From assembly GCA_002633005.1 (NCBI GenBank), contig NMRA01000388.1:126001-190000 (forward strand): a stretch of 64,000 nt of DNA, written 5' to 3'. The notes beneath the pieces were generated by a model, which was not told the origin of the DNA, did not search any database, and worked only from the letters and a program-made list of their open reading frames with translations. This document shows positions 33,201-44,500 of this stretch, one piece after another. The DNA comes from Phoronis australis. Lineage: Eukaryota; Phoronida; Phoronidae. Each line of letters begins with the position of its first letter. Positions within the stretch are counted from its first letter, which is position 1. The translations under genes and the position numbers were made by a program.

Positions 33201-33404
33201 ATGGGACAGGGGAGGTTGAACCATTTAATGTTGCTCCATGTTCACAAAGACATGTGCGATAAGCTAAATTTGGTGGATGTGGCAAACGATTTTGTACGAG
33301 GAAGTGAAATGCGAAAGGCACAACTCGGGGTTTTTACCACGTTAGACTTAGCTGCAGCCCGAGTTCCTGTGTGCAGCAGGGCAACGTCCACTGATTTATG
33401 TTGA
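30202..33404 (+). CDS. hAT transposase with vertnin-like N-terminus, TTF/BED-type zinc finger and C-terminal dimerisation domain
   Basis: Main exon, preceded by acceptor tctgtttatag and ending in TGA at 33402-33404. With the small exon at 29315 the protein would be 1081 residues; the exon alone is open for about 1067. Residue numbers count from base 30219. Residues 1-150 (LRLLTAAELFIHSDFYARHP, SVLKMPVTSVYP, FEPNHVVAV) resemble the vertnin/OTU-like region. About 190-345 is a low-complexity Ser/Thr/His linker. About 348-425 is a TTF-type zinc finger (W-x-HY, CHICAKAYH, ECHKE). 450-960 is the DUF4371/RNase H-like transposase core with DETTD (about 546) and CYDGCSTMSG (about 612). 965-1025 is the hAT C-terminal domain (ATNASSERAFSALRRVKSYL). 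All three acidic catalytic positions are present and no stop or frameshift interrupts the frame, so it is recent, active or under selection. The GTG at 30219 is not the start. Confidence 0.85.
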
Positions 33405-33410
33405 AGAGTA

Positions 33411-33416
33411 AATAAA
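33411..33416 (+). terminator. Poly(A) signal AATAAA of the transposase gene
   Basis: A canonical hexamer six bases after the transposase stop codon, inside the element. A compact 3' UTR is typical of transposon genes. Confidence 0.75.
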
Positions 33417-34248
33417 AACATTTATAATTATTTCACACCTTCATTCTTACTGTTCAGCAAGAGTAATCGTATGAGCGGCATGTATGTTGCTCCAAAAATT
33501 TCCAGTCAATCTTAACAAAAAATTAACTCTAAAAGTACAGCATCTGTTACACACCTTATTATTAGTAGACATATTTTTTCATATAATTCAAAACGTACCT
33601 AGTGGTTGCAGTAGTTCATTTTACAGCGTTGGTATATACACCCCAGTGCAACGCAGTGGTTTCGAAATTAGAAGTTACGTATCGACCAGGGTCGGTGCCC
33701 CCCCAATAATTTTTACCTTCCTACGGGCCTGGTCGGTGGTCGTCATCTCTTAGAACTAAGGTATTCCTACAGGTAGGCGTGCGTTCAGTAGAGCAAGTTT
33801 CTTGAGAGAAAAGACAGATCAAGCAAAACTCCGCTAGTGCGCCACGTATTTATAATAATATAAGGGAAGCACCTGATTTTGTAGATTTGCTCCCAACTAG
33901 ACACTTTGGCAACCAAAACACGTCCTAATGATTGACAGGTCTCAGTTCTTTTAAGAACATAAAAATGCTTTGAACCTAGTTTGAAAATGAAACATTTTAT
34001 ATAAATTGTATTCTTCTTTCTGAGTTGAACACTCTTGTTCAAAGCACGCCTACTCAACAATCGGACGATACTATTATTAGGCAATAGGGGTGCTAGATGG
34101 GCTGAAAAAATAACGTAGCAAAACACATCATGTAAAAAGACATCAGGAAAATCAAGAGTTCAAAAAATAAGTTTTTGAGGACGTGGATGTGGATAGAATG
34201 TTCGACTTACGCTTAACGACAAGTTGATTTCTTGAGATGTTGCTGTTA

Positions 34249-34286
34249 GTTGGGCGCTTCCATTTTGGTTGGGCGCTTCCATTTTG
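34249..34286. repeat. 19-bp tandem duplication
   Basis: gttgggcgcttccattttg occurs twice in succession without mismatch. Confidence 0.9.
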
Positions 34287-35505
34287 GTGTCGGGAGTGAG
34301 TCATTTAAAACATGCATTTAACCAAGGCAGTGAACAGAAAGACAAGTTCCTTTGTCACAATGACTCGTGTCTGCTTGTATTGAAAACAATGCGTCCAAAA
34401 TTATGTCGGTGTGCTCGTGTTTTTTTCTTATTTCATTGCTCAGGGTGGTGATGTTTCGTGTAGTCACAGCACCCACGGGAAATCACAGAAAGGTAGGCCG
34501 CGGACTTGCAATTACTGTCAAGTACTCGCTGGTTTCCTGCATGCCGCTAGGTGGAGCGGTAGCCGCGCCAGCACGCAGGTATCCCTTAATTTTCCTCGGG
34601 AAATTGTTTTACACCGGGGTTTCTGATTGGCTAGTCGAATTCTCAACAGGTAGCGCTTTACGCAAACAAACTGGCATGACTGATGGACTGAAATGTAAAT
34701 GTCATTGGTATGTTGGGCAGAGAAATCGGTGTTTAATATTTATGTTCAGGAAATTTGAATCCTAGAAATTGTGGTTGCGCCTTTTCGGAGTGCATCTTTC
34801 TACTGTCGATGACATTTGTTTACGATACTGTCCTGTATTCACACAGTATGAATAACACACCGTTAAATCGGCCAGGTATATGTTTATTGAAGATGTACGT
34901 GCCTCAAGCACGCGGCTGTTAAACATCACTGCAGAAACGAAATAGTTGATGCGACGCCACTTGCATGACAAGGGTAAAAATCGTTCACTGTCCGCCATTT
35001 TTTCACGGTGTTGTAAAGCTAACCAATGATTGCTCAGGTTACATCATCCAATGCTTAAGCGGGTGCCACTGCGTGATACCTGCGTGCTGGCTAGGCACGT
35101 AGGGGACCAGCGAGCTGTCAAGTACCGCTTTGCTGGTTCTTTCCCGGCAATGAAATGCATTCGACAAACGCTGTCTCAGTGATCAGTAAATGCTGACACG
35201 AGTTCGGCGTGTGAGCCAAAGGATATAATTGTGTCTCCTTCAGTAAAGTGTATGAGAATACGCCCGTTGGGTACTTAACCGCTATAGTAAGGCAAGGTCC
35301 GGTTCCGCTAAAACTGTTTCATTGTCTGTGAAAGGTAAGCAAGTTACGCACGTTTTGGAATCTTAGTTTTGAGCGACGAAGGTTCACAGAAGCACAGACA
35401 CTTTAAGAAAGTCTCGATGATGAAAAATTGGGGGTGGGCGGTAAAGAGCACGGGCTGTTAAAAATGAAAAATTTAAAATTTCGGGGATGGGCAGTAAGCC
35501 GAGCA

Positions 35506-35532
35506 TGGGCGGTAACCCGGACGAGTACGGTA
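35506..35532 (-). repeat. Right arm of perfect 27-bp inverted repeat
   Basis: Exact reverse complement of 28780-28806. If the hAT element is subtracted, the two arms lie about 2.1 kb apart. Confidence 0.85.
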
Positions 35533-36289
35533 ATTTTCAACATGCTACTCTTTCTTCAGTTTTAAACGTTTCTTCTTCAAATTAGGTGCACAGATGTAAG
35601 TCAGAAAGGCAAATTAAAAAGTACTTTTCTAAGTAATCGGCTCATCCAATCAGGTCAAGCACACTACTCCACTAACCAATTGGGGCATCCAACCGGAACC
35701 AAAAGATCAAAGGTCATTTAGTGTAAACTAAGATTTTGAGCTAGACACTTCAAATTCATATACTTGTTTGCTACATGTAATTGAGTTCCAAATTTAATCA
35801 GGTCATATGATGCAACCATGGGTACGTCATTAGATGCATTTTTCTTCCGTTACTCATTTGTATCTCTTCAATTAGCTCCTGATAGCCAAAGATGATATTC
35901 AATGCTGGGTGTGAACTTCAAAAGTAAGCAATGCCTGGTAATTAATTGATGTACCCTCTGTTCATTCAACTTTCCTGCAGATCGGAGACACTCTCGAGTT
36001 CCCTAATGAAGATGAAAGTTCAATTAAGAGGTTCAAGGCGACTTTTTGCAGTTTTCATAGGTTTTCGGCAGTTCTCCATGGGAAAAATAATGACTGGGCA
36101 TTGGAAAGAAAATTGGTTAAAAGTATCGGCAGTAAAGGGCTCAGTTAGAAGTCTACAAATTTCAAACTGTCAAACTTCCTCTTTGTGAATGCCGGAAACT
36201 ACAGTCGGCTCATTCCCCAGCCCTTGAGTTTTAACGTTTTCAATTTTGAATAACCTTTCTGCTTGATCCCATGCTTTAGTTCTTTTTTC

Positions 36290-36712
36290 CTGACTGTGCT
36301 AACCTGGACAAATACAGTAATTGAATGTCAGTTGTTTTGTCCCGAGTGCTAATTTGGGCAAATACAATAATTAAATGTCAACATTTTGTCGTGGGTACTA
36401 ACCAGGACATATACAATAATTGAACCTCAATATATTTGTCCTGAGTACCACCTTGGACAAATCCAATAGTTGAAAGTCGATAATTTTCGTCTTGAATGCT
36501 AACTTGGACAAAGACAACAATTGAATGTTAATATTTTTGTCTTGATTGATAACCTGGAGAAATACAATAATTGAACTCGACAATTTTGTCCTGGGTGTTA
36601 ACCTGGAGAAATACAATAATTTTGTCAATAATTTTGTCTTCAGTGTTATTCTGTACCAATACAAGAATTGAATGTCAATAATTTTAGTCTTGAATATTAA
36701 CCTGCACTTTAT
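36290..36712. repeat. Minisatellite, about 8 units of about 50 bp
   Basis: The word aaatacaataattga, with variants, recurs near 36310, 36360, 36409, 36459, 36509, 36560, 36610 and 36657. Each is followed by a T-rich block containing 'ttttgtc' and a 'taacctgg' motif. Units are diverged, so this is an old array. The open minus-strand frame over it is an artefact of the repeat. Confidence 0.9.
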
Positions 36713-37028
36713 TGTTTTTTCAAAGTCTTATATTGATGCAACAAGTGTTTGCTATAAAATAAGGAAAAGATTATTTTGAAGCTATTTTAGCTCAAGCAGT
36801 CATGCAAGAGAGTTGGACAACTTCAAGTCCACAACTGCCCTGGCCCCCTGCACTTTAATGGACGACGATCGTGTGGTGTTGATGAGTTTGTGAAACAGGT
36901 TTTGTTGACATGAAAAGACTAAAATATTGCTTCATTTATTCAAATTTGCCTTTGTACCTCAAATTAAGGTTCATTATACCACAATATTAGCCTAGAATGG
37001 CAGATACAACCGTGTAATAACCCATAAA

Positions 37029-37050
37029 GTTATCTCACTAGTGAGATAAC
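37029..37050. repeat. 22-bp perfect palindrome
   Basis: Two perfect 11-bp arms, gttatctcact and agtgagataac, with no spacer. It lies just beside a tRNA-like sequence and could be a transposon terminus or a protein-binding site. Confidence 0.85.
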
Positions 37051-37064
37051 ATTTTTGGCGGGAA

Positions 37065-37140
37065 ACCGCGGACGGAGTCGAACCCGAGCCTCAATAGTTA
37101 CGAGCCGCCGACTTTATCAGTACACCACTCAGCGGCTGAC
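37065..37140 (-). repeat. tRNA-like sequence (SINE head or tRNA pseudogene)
   Basis: The minus strand contains a near-consensus B box (gggttcgactcc), and cgctgagtggtgtactgat is a plausible, weaker A box at tRNA spacing. The cloverleaf is not convincing over the anticodon arm. It is probably a tRNA-derived SINE. Confidence 0.5.
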
Positions 37141-37656
37141 GTCATCGAACGTGAAAATAGAATACTTAAATGAGCACGCCCAACAATCGCATGCTCAGCA
37201 AAGGACACTGCACCGACATTTATACGCTATGAAAAATAAGACGCATAATTTCCATAAAAACGATATTTTAATTCAGTGAATTTTTTCTCTCGTGTTCTCT
37301 CACTTGTAGGTGTCGTGTGGTCGGGATCCTTTGACTTGAGCATTATAGTCAGTTACTAGTGGTAACCTACTTTAGCAGACGATATATTCCCGGTCGAAGC
37401 TTAGCGTGATAAAATGAGTAGCAAGCTATAATAGTTGCTAAACCTTAATTTATAGGTTCACTTTATTTCTATTTTGTTTTATTTTTCAATTGGTTTTGAG
37501 TAAAAGCATTATTTTACAAAAATATCTCGGCTTTTCTTAAAAGGTTACGACCTCCGACCCCGAGCCTCTAAGATAGAAAGTAGTTACAAAGCCGAGGAGA
37601 GTCGCGAAAGGTAGATCGATTCATTGCAAAGTTTCTCGTTCGGTATGTGGTATAAA

Positions 37657-37818
37657 TAGATTATTACATGTTCTCAGTCGTTATCCCCCTTATCTAGAGC
37701 CCGAGTGGATTTTGGAGAATTATCGCCCGAGGGGCGTTAGCCCCGAGGGTGATAATTCTACAAAATCCACTCGGGCTCTAGATAACGGGGGACAACGACT
37801 TCGCCATGTAATAATCTA
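37657..37818. mobile_element. 162-bp foldback element (MITE-like)
   Basis: The sequence is almost entirely self-complementary. tagattattacatg (37657-37670) pairs with catgtaataatcta (37805-37818), and the inner arms share gagcccgagtggattttg with its reverse complement around a loop near 37735-37739. Flanking TA is consistent with TA target duplication, but this is not decisive. The RNA would form a long hairpin. Confidence 0.85.
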
Positions 37819-38196
37819 TACAGTATGTACATGTGTATGTATACACTTATGTTTTTGCCTAATATCGTGTTGAGCGTATAGAGCAATTTAGGGGAAAATT
37901 TGATGTCACGCTATACACATTTTTCACGCAGTCGCCATTTTGAAAGTGAGCCTCTTTTTAGGTTTTAAGAACAATGCATTCTGCGCTTAATCATAGCAAA
38001 AGCGTGATTTTTCCCGTGTCTCATATTTATGTCTCAAATGCATTGTTTTTTAAACCTAAAACGAGGCTCATTACCAAAATGGCGACTGCTTGAATGAGGT
38101 CTATTATTTAACATTTAAGCAACAACAGAAATCAGTCGATTCTGAAATTAAGTAATTTGGTCTTTAAAATCAAAACTATATTCAAACTCTTGTAAA

Positions 38197-38202
38197 TTTA
38201 TT
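38197..38202 (-). terminator. Possible poly(A) signal of the guanylyl cyclase gene
   Basis: AATAAA on the minus strand about 280 bases after the stop codon. It is the first such hexamer I noticed. No transcript evidence. Confidence 0.35.
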
Positions 38203-38482
38203 ACTGTTGTAAAATAACGACTACGCTGACGTTTGTTGACAATGTCCAATCCACTTGAGTCACAAAGTTTGTCTTATACTCCCACCTACTTCGCTACTGC
38301 TAAATAGGTATTTAGCTCGTCGCAGTTAAGCACATCCAAATCACTTGAGCAATCAAGGATTGGTTTTCTAATGTATGTACACTGCTAAATAGAAACAAAT
38401 TTAGTTTTTCTGGCATACTTGTGTTGAGCTTAAGACTAATTTTTTTACTTGTAAGCCTTGAAACACGAAACATAAGTACCCA

Positions 38483-38590
38483 TCACATCGGAATCAATAG
38501 TCTCGAAGTTCCACTCTCATCCAACCCACGAGAGTTTGGTTTTGGATAAGAACATCCAGTTAACCAGTACGTCTTCATTTGCCCTTTCCC
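38483..38590 (-). CDS. Guanylyl cyclase exon 6 (C-terminus)
   Basis: After acceptor ttttatttcag the phase-0 frame reads [12 protein letters not shown], the conserved end of guanylyl cyclase catalytic domains (usually GKG.M.TYWL.G). A 23-residue serine/proline-containing tail follows, ending in LLIPM and TGA at 38483-38485. The tail shows no recognised motif. Confidence 0.85.
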   Translation of the reverse strand, partial: GKGQMKTYWLTGCSYPKPNSRGLDESGTSRLLIPM

Positions 38591-41500
38591 CTGAAATAAA
38601 AGAAAACTATCTTAAACTGCGTTCTATGTACAATACCGAGAACAGAGACCGTTGAAAGTGCATCTAGGTCTATAAACGTTATTTGATCCTCACAACGGCT
38701 CTATATGCAAGAAGGTTAGAAATACTGAAGTTATGATCCAATGCCCGGCACTGTACCAGTCCCACATCCTGGTTTTAACCTTTCTGTCACTTGCGCAATG
38801 TTTTCCTCGCTGTACATTACCATAGCTTCTTCCTAATTTGAGGTACTTTTTGAAACCATTATTGGCTTCCAGACTAGGATGATCTCTTAAATCATGGTGC
38901 TCAGTCTTAACTCGTGAGTGCGAAAGCGACGGAATGTAGTGTGAATACGTTGAGGGCCCTCTTGGAAAACAGCTCACAGGAATAATTCAGCTACAGTAAC
39001 CTGTACAATCGTTTAACCTTTTGTACGTGTGAAGTGCCTCTTATTCCTTTGCAGAAGTCAGACTCCTAAAATAAAATTCCCCGCCTGGCGAAACGCTGAT
39101 TCAGTGCAAGGAGTTCACTCGGATGTTGTCACACAAATGGCCTTTAACTACAAAAAGGGAAACTGCTGATATGTTCAGGAAGATTTTCCAACTTAACCAA
39201 AGTCGCAAAGTGAGCCGTTCATTGACAGTGGGATGGAGGGAATGTCATTCGAGCATTTGTGCTGCTAGGTCAAAACAGCGTCAAACTAAAATATTTGTTT
39301 CAAAACAATTTTCGCTCAAAACAACATGTGGACATTCAGTTTGATTAAAACCTCTTCCCAATAAGGGTTTAGATTATGTTTGCAAGATCGCTCAAGTTGC
39401 TGAAGTGCATTGCATCACTTCTCCTTGCTACGTCATCTGTCAGCAAGAAGTTTCCTCTGAGAGCGTGATCACACGATTGTTTTGTGGAAGTTGAATTCCA
39501 GGCAGTGTATGGAAACAGCAACTGACGTAATGGTTTGCTTTGGGTTTACTATGCTTCCTTCTCCCATAGAAAACAATCCTGTGATTCCGTCTTGAAAACT
39601 GTAAAGTAACGATGCCATGAAATTTCGCCATAGTTGCAGCACACAACCCGCGAATATAAGCAAAATTAAAACGCTCGCCAAAGTTAACAATGCCCCCGCC
39701 CCCCTCTCCCCACCTGTCGTCTTCTCGGCCTCCTTCAGTAACATCGCATATTTCACAGGGTTTAGATCTATTGTTGTGCCACTTTGATGAAAAAGAACAC
39801 CAAAGATCACAAAGAATGATCAGCCAAAGCTAACAAACAGTAGCCCAAATCATAGTAAACAAACACTGATGAAAAGCATTTTCTGCCAAAGTAGGTAAGT
39901 TCCGCCATACAGCGATGCATGCGCTTGGGTCAGTTACCGCTTCAACTATGAATGTAATCTCAGGCTTACCTTGACATCGCACGTTCCCCTTTCATCGACA
40001 CTAAATCCACCTATCCGCTGTAGTAGAGACTTCACGTTCTCTGACAAATGAATTTTCATGGCTGCAATTAACAAAGAAATTGAAAGAGGGGAAGTCCTGT
40101 TCTCAAAGTACAACCGGAACGAAACGGGCGTAATCTAGAACAGATCGTTAAAAACCGATACCCGTTCCGTAGTCTTCTGCAAGACTTCGCCATGCATTAC
40201 AATCAAAGCAAGGCTATCATTAATCACGAGTTTCACTCTTCCACGGAACCCAACATACGACATTTCCTAATTGTCTGCTTGCGGTATATTTACAGTAAGA
40301 GATAACGGTGTAAATCAGTTACGACAATAGTCTCCTTCGACATAAATTGTGGCACCCACGGTTTGACGACAGTGGGTGGTAGTGGACTGACGTCGTAGAT
40401 GCAAAGGTCACGCAGTTACTGTTCTAGAATTTCTTGGACTATATGTTCACCTTGATTAAGAAAATGTCGATTCATGCCCGAAAATACATCAGTAATTCAA
40501 ACTGTATAGAGATGCCAGTAATCTGTGCAGTTTGCCTTATGAAATGAAAATGTCCGCATTATGAATAACAGCATGGAGACACATTTTCCCAGCCACGTCG
40601 TCGACTTGACTACAGTTCACCCACTGAGAGTGAGACCACGTCAGATGTTGAAGATGAGCATCACTGAGACTTCCATTTCATCTTACAACTCTTCTATGGT
40701 GTCGCAGGTTAAAAATGATGGTACCACGAGGTTCAGTGTAGAATACCGGCGGCTGAATGTGATGTCCCAAATTGTCGAACAATCTAATGGCAACCCAGGA
40801 GATATCATAGCGACTCTGCATATTCGAAGTTTCTTCTCAAAGACCTATTTACAAATGCGAATGGTGCTGCAGAATCATCAATTACATGTGGAAGAATTTT
40901 TGGAGAGTTTAATTAACACATCCGTACAACAGCAGGTTTTTTAATCAAAGAGTATAACAATCGCTTGACGATTTTGAACCTTTGAACCGAGAACTGCAAG
41001 CAGCTGTCGACGTACTACCAACAAACCTAAGTCTTCAGATAAATTCAAACAAGTTCAGAACGGTATGTCGCATTGAGAGAAACTGGAACAAGCTCAGTAT
41101 CCTTTGAAAAGCTGTATTGACGTACGTGACACGTTTCAGGAGGATCAATCGAAGGAAGTCTGAACTACAGCGAGAGAAATAAATGAATAGTATTGTAGTC
41201 TTTGAAAAAATCTCGAGTTACTCGAGACAACTCAAGTCAGAAGGAGAAAAAGAAAACTGGCACATTGAAGATAACTATTGGCAAGCTCTATTCCCACAAC
41301 GGGTTTCAAGACGATCCATCAAAGACGTTGGCATGAGAAATCAATCAATTGTTAAGCGGTCATCGAAACATTCACCAGGTAAGTAAGGTATAGCGTAGAA
41401 TAGATTACTTATTCCAGATATTACTTGAGATGACCTCTGCCAGAAGAATTACGAAAGGACCGGGATCCAAAATCTCCGCAAAACAAAATAAAAATGGACG

Positions 41501-44500
41501 ATCCATGACTTAGATGACTGTAACACTGAAACCTTCGAAACGTACATGTACCAACGTCGGACCATAGTGATCAGAAAATTTTGTTTAATAACTCGATAAT
41601 AGTCGCGGTAAAAACACTACTTGTACAAATTAAAGCGATCTATTCTCATACTAAACTTTTGTCAGAGGACATCGTTATATATATGTGACCTTTTCTCACA
41701 TGACCTGGAAGGTGTTACGACACGACTGGTTGATATCACCGAGTACGTCGAGTACGTTACTTTTTGATATTACATGGGCAAATCACAAAGTAGTGCAAAG
41801 TAGAAATACATACGCCTTACATTTTATCGTCTGCAAATAACGCACACCAACCAAGAAAAGCCGGAATTTCGTGAAGGTGACACGATTATGATTGACAAAT
41901 CGGGTTTCGCAACTGTACGTAATCCTTGTTGGAAGGACATGCAAGCAACTTTTTAAAAGGACCAATCTTCGGCGGAGAATTCCATATCCACGTTCATTCA
42001 AACGGAGACGAACCCCAACTCAGGAAACGCTGTGAGACTGTCTAACTGTGCGGGGAAGCTTTGCTGACTGTCATTTATGAACATGTTTTAAGGTTTAATT
42101 TTACAATTTCAATGACTATTTATTGAATATAGGTTACGAAAGCTGCCAGTGGAGGCAATTTACAATTGTTCAGTTTAAAATAAAACTATTAACAAAAAGA
42201 ATCTGAGTTTAGTTTACACTGCGCAACCGTGTTTTTACAAAGTTGCGTCATGTGGTTGAAAGTTTGGGAAACGTCGAGTTTTTCGAAAAAAAAAGATCGT
42301 TTTTACAGTTCAAAACAAGTCCTCCAATCGTCTCGGCAAGCCTCGGCATTTTCACAAATTTCCAAGAGGTTTTGCCCTTGTCATATATCTCAGACTCGCG
42401 TAGGATTGTCTATTTATCTCACCCTCACATGTTGTTTCACTGTGAACTAGCTTCGGTATAGCTTTGCAATTAGCTCATAACAAAATGCATTCCAAATAGG
42501 ATTTGTATTCACCTTCGCCTGTCGTTTCCATTCGACTAGCTGTATTGACAGTGTCGCCAAATAAACAGTAACGAGGCATCTTCACACCAACCACTCCAGC
42601 TACACATGGTCCTGAATGAATAAAAAGAGTTAGACGTATTAATCGAACAAAACCAGGATATTACAAATTGAAAAACAATGTTCAAAATAAAGTGGACCAG
42701 GTTCCGGAAGAACTCTGCTACATTCTGCCAAACTTTGATAAACATCTTGCCAGAATAATGGTTGCTTAGTTGAACTTTTGAAATAGGGTTATCATCGAAC
42801 CTCATGTGTCTTTATAGCGCCTGTAATCGACTTGCTCAATTAGTTGTCGCTATTTCGACGACGTGGATGGAGCGACACCTGTCGCCAATTTGTCGAGATT
42901 TAGCCAGATCTAAAGCGGATTCTAGTCCTTAATTCACCTATTTCACGAACGCGGGGCGCTGCTGTCGTGTTGATCGAAAACGAGGCGCCTTGACAAACAT
43001 GGCATCGTTCTTCAAGGTGGTGTGGTCAAAAGACTTATCAACGTTACCAAAAATCAAGTTGTCTGATGTTGAATCGATCTCCAAAAAACATACCAATACG
43101 CACGGCAACTAGACTTTTACCCTCCTCAGCCATTCCTTCGTAGTTTTCCATCTTTTGGGAAAGTGTGGAAGTCATGGATATACCCAGGCTTTTAGTCTTG
43201 AAAAACCCTGCTCGCCAGCTGGGCGAGTGCCGGATCCAGAAAATCTACTCGCCCAGTCCGAAATTCAGTCACCCGGCCGTTGGCACCAGTCACCACAAAC
43301 TTGCTGATAGTTTCAATAAAAATCATCGTTTCGTGCACTGATGTCACCATCTATTAGGGCTACCGTATTCGCCCTAATAAGCGCCCAGAGGGACGCTTTT
43401 TGTAGCCTACGGCGATTAAAACCCGGTCTCCGAAACGGGTGAAATCGGAAGCTAGGATTCATCAAATTTACGCGCTGTGACGTATGTGTAACCTATGACA
43501 GACTTTCTACAAAACTGTGGTGCATTGCTATCAAACTATGTTGTTAAATTACGATCTTTTAAAAAAATGTGCTGATTCCCAGGGCAAAAACTTGCCGACT
43601 GATGCGTCGCTGCTTCGCGATCGTCGATAGGACAACTTGAATTCCTGAGTAAAAATAGTTTCGACTCAAATTACCTGAAATCCTCCTTAAGTTTTCCAAA
43701 TAGCCTTTCATAAGATTCTTAAGTTCCTGTGGACTCGGAGTCGGGATTAACCGCAGATTAAGTAAAAATCTGCTCTAGATCGCACCCCGCACCGAGAAAA
43801 ATCTGGACGAACACATATGTTGTTGTCACGTGACGTTCGTACTGAAGAGAGTCAACAGGTGTGCACCGAGTGAGCGAGCGCGTGCGTGCCATCAGTGTTC
43901 ATTTGCAAGAGTAGCAGGCCCAATGAGCTGCATATGTAGTTATTGATATTTATCTCATTGAGCAGGCCCACATATTATATGTAGGCCCTAGCGCGCGCTT
44001 CTTGGCCAAGTTTCGATTCGCGGTTTTTATAATTTTACGTGTACAAAGCAATCTGGATTCCTGTTGTGGGAGAAAATCTGTACGAGAAAGATACAATACC
44101 AATCCTGTTGACCAGAACGCTGCGTCTGTTCTGAACTGAAGGGCCAGACCATAATAGTGTGACACTTTCCTTGCAAGATCAGCAAATCTTTTGCGTTCTT
44201 TTTGAAGTGTACAGCCACGGCTAAATACCGACATGGCGGCGAGGCTCGTGGTCTACTAGAAATTCCGCGCACAATGATTTTTCAGGACTGCCGGATTATT
44301 GATAAATTGGATACATTACTGTAGAATTTTAGAACTGTGAGGTAAGACATTTTTCGCACAAATATATACACATTCATGGACTGGGCGCTTATTTTAGCGA
44401 AGTCTGAAAACGAGTGGGGACGCTTATAGGGGCATGGGCGCTTATTAGGACGAATGTTATAAAAATAATTTTGGCTAAAATGACATTTTACATTACAATA

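Larger units (their letters stand above)
29081..33731 (+). mobile_element. Complete hAT-type DNA transposon
   Basis: The left end CAGGGCCGTAGGAAG (29081-29095) and right end, read inward on the minus strand, CAGGCCCGTAGGAAG (33731-33717) match at 14 of 15 positions and start with CAG as hAT termini commonly do. Both flanks carry GTCGG immediately outside the ends (29076-29080 and 33732-33736), a possible 5-bp target duplication. Typical hAT elements have 8 bp, and the outer positions do not match well. Subterminal gtgccccccc...aattttt blocks occur at both ends in direct orientation. Inside are a small first exon, a large intact transposase exon and AATAAA at 33411. It sits between the receptor and cyclase genes. 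Confidence 0.8.
33732..36289. other. Intergenic stretch between hAT element and minisatellite
   Basis: No gene recognised. Contains a 19-bp tandem duplicate (34249-34286), the right arm of the 27-bp inverted repeat (35506-35532), and a 14-bp inverted pair agcacgcaggtatc/gatacctgcgtgct at about 34569 and 35075. Confidence 0.45.

Noticed and set aside
36398-36664. Minus-strand frame with repeating Leu/Ser-rich peptides
   Set aside because: It is the 50-bp minisatellite read in one frame.
36290-36712. CRISPR-like array because of regular 50-bp spacing
   Set aside because: The whole unit is repeated with divergence, without unique spacers, and the genome is animal.
38690-38977. 95-residue minus-strand frame between cyclase exons 5 and 6
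   Set aside because: Exon 5 joins exon 6 in phase 0 with the conserved VK-GKG junction, so no exon is needed, and no domain or convincing splice pair was seen.
39469-39810. Minus-strand frame with a hydrophobic stretch
   Set aside because: No matching splice sites to the cyclase frame and no domain; lies within its intron 5.
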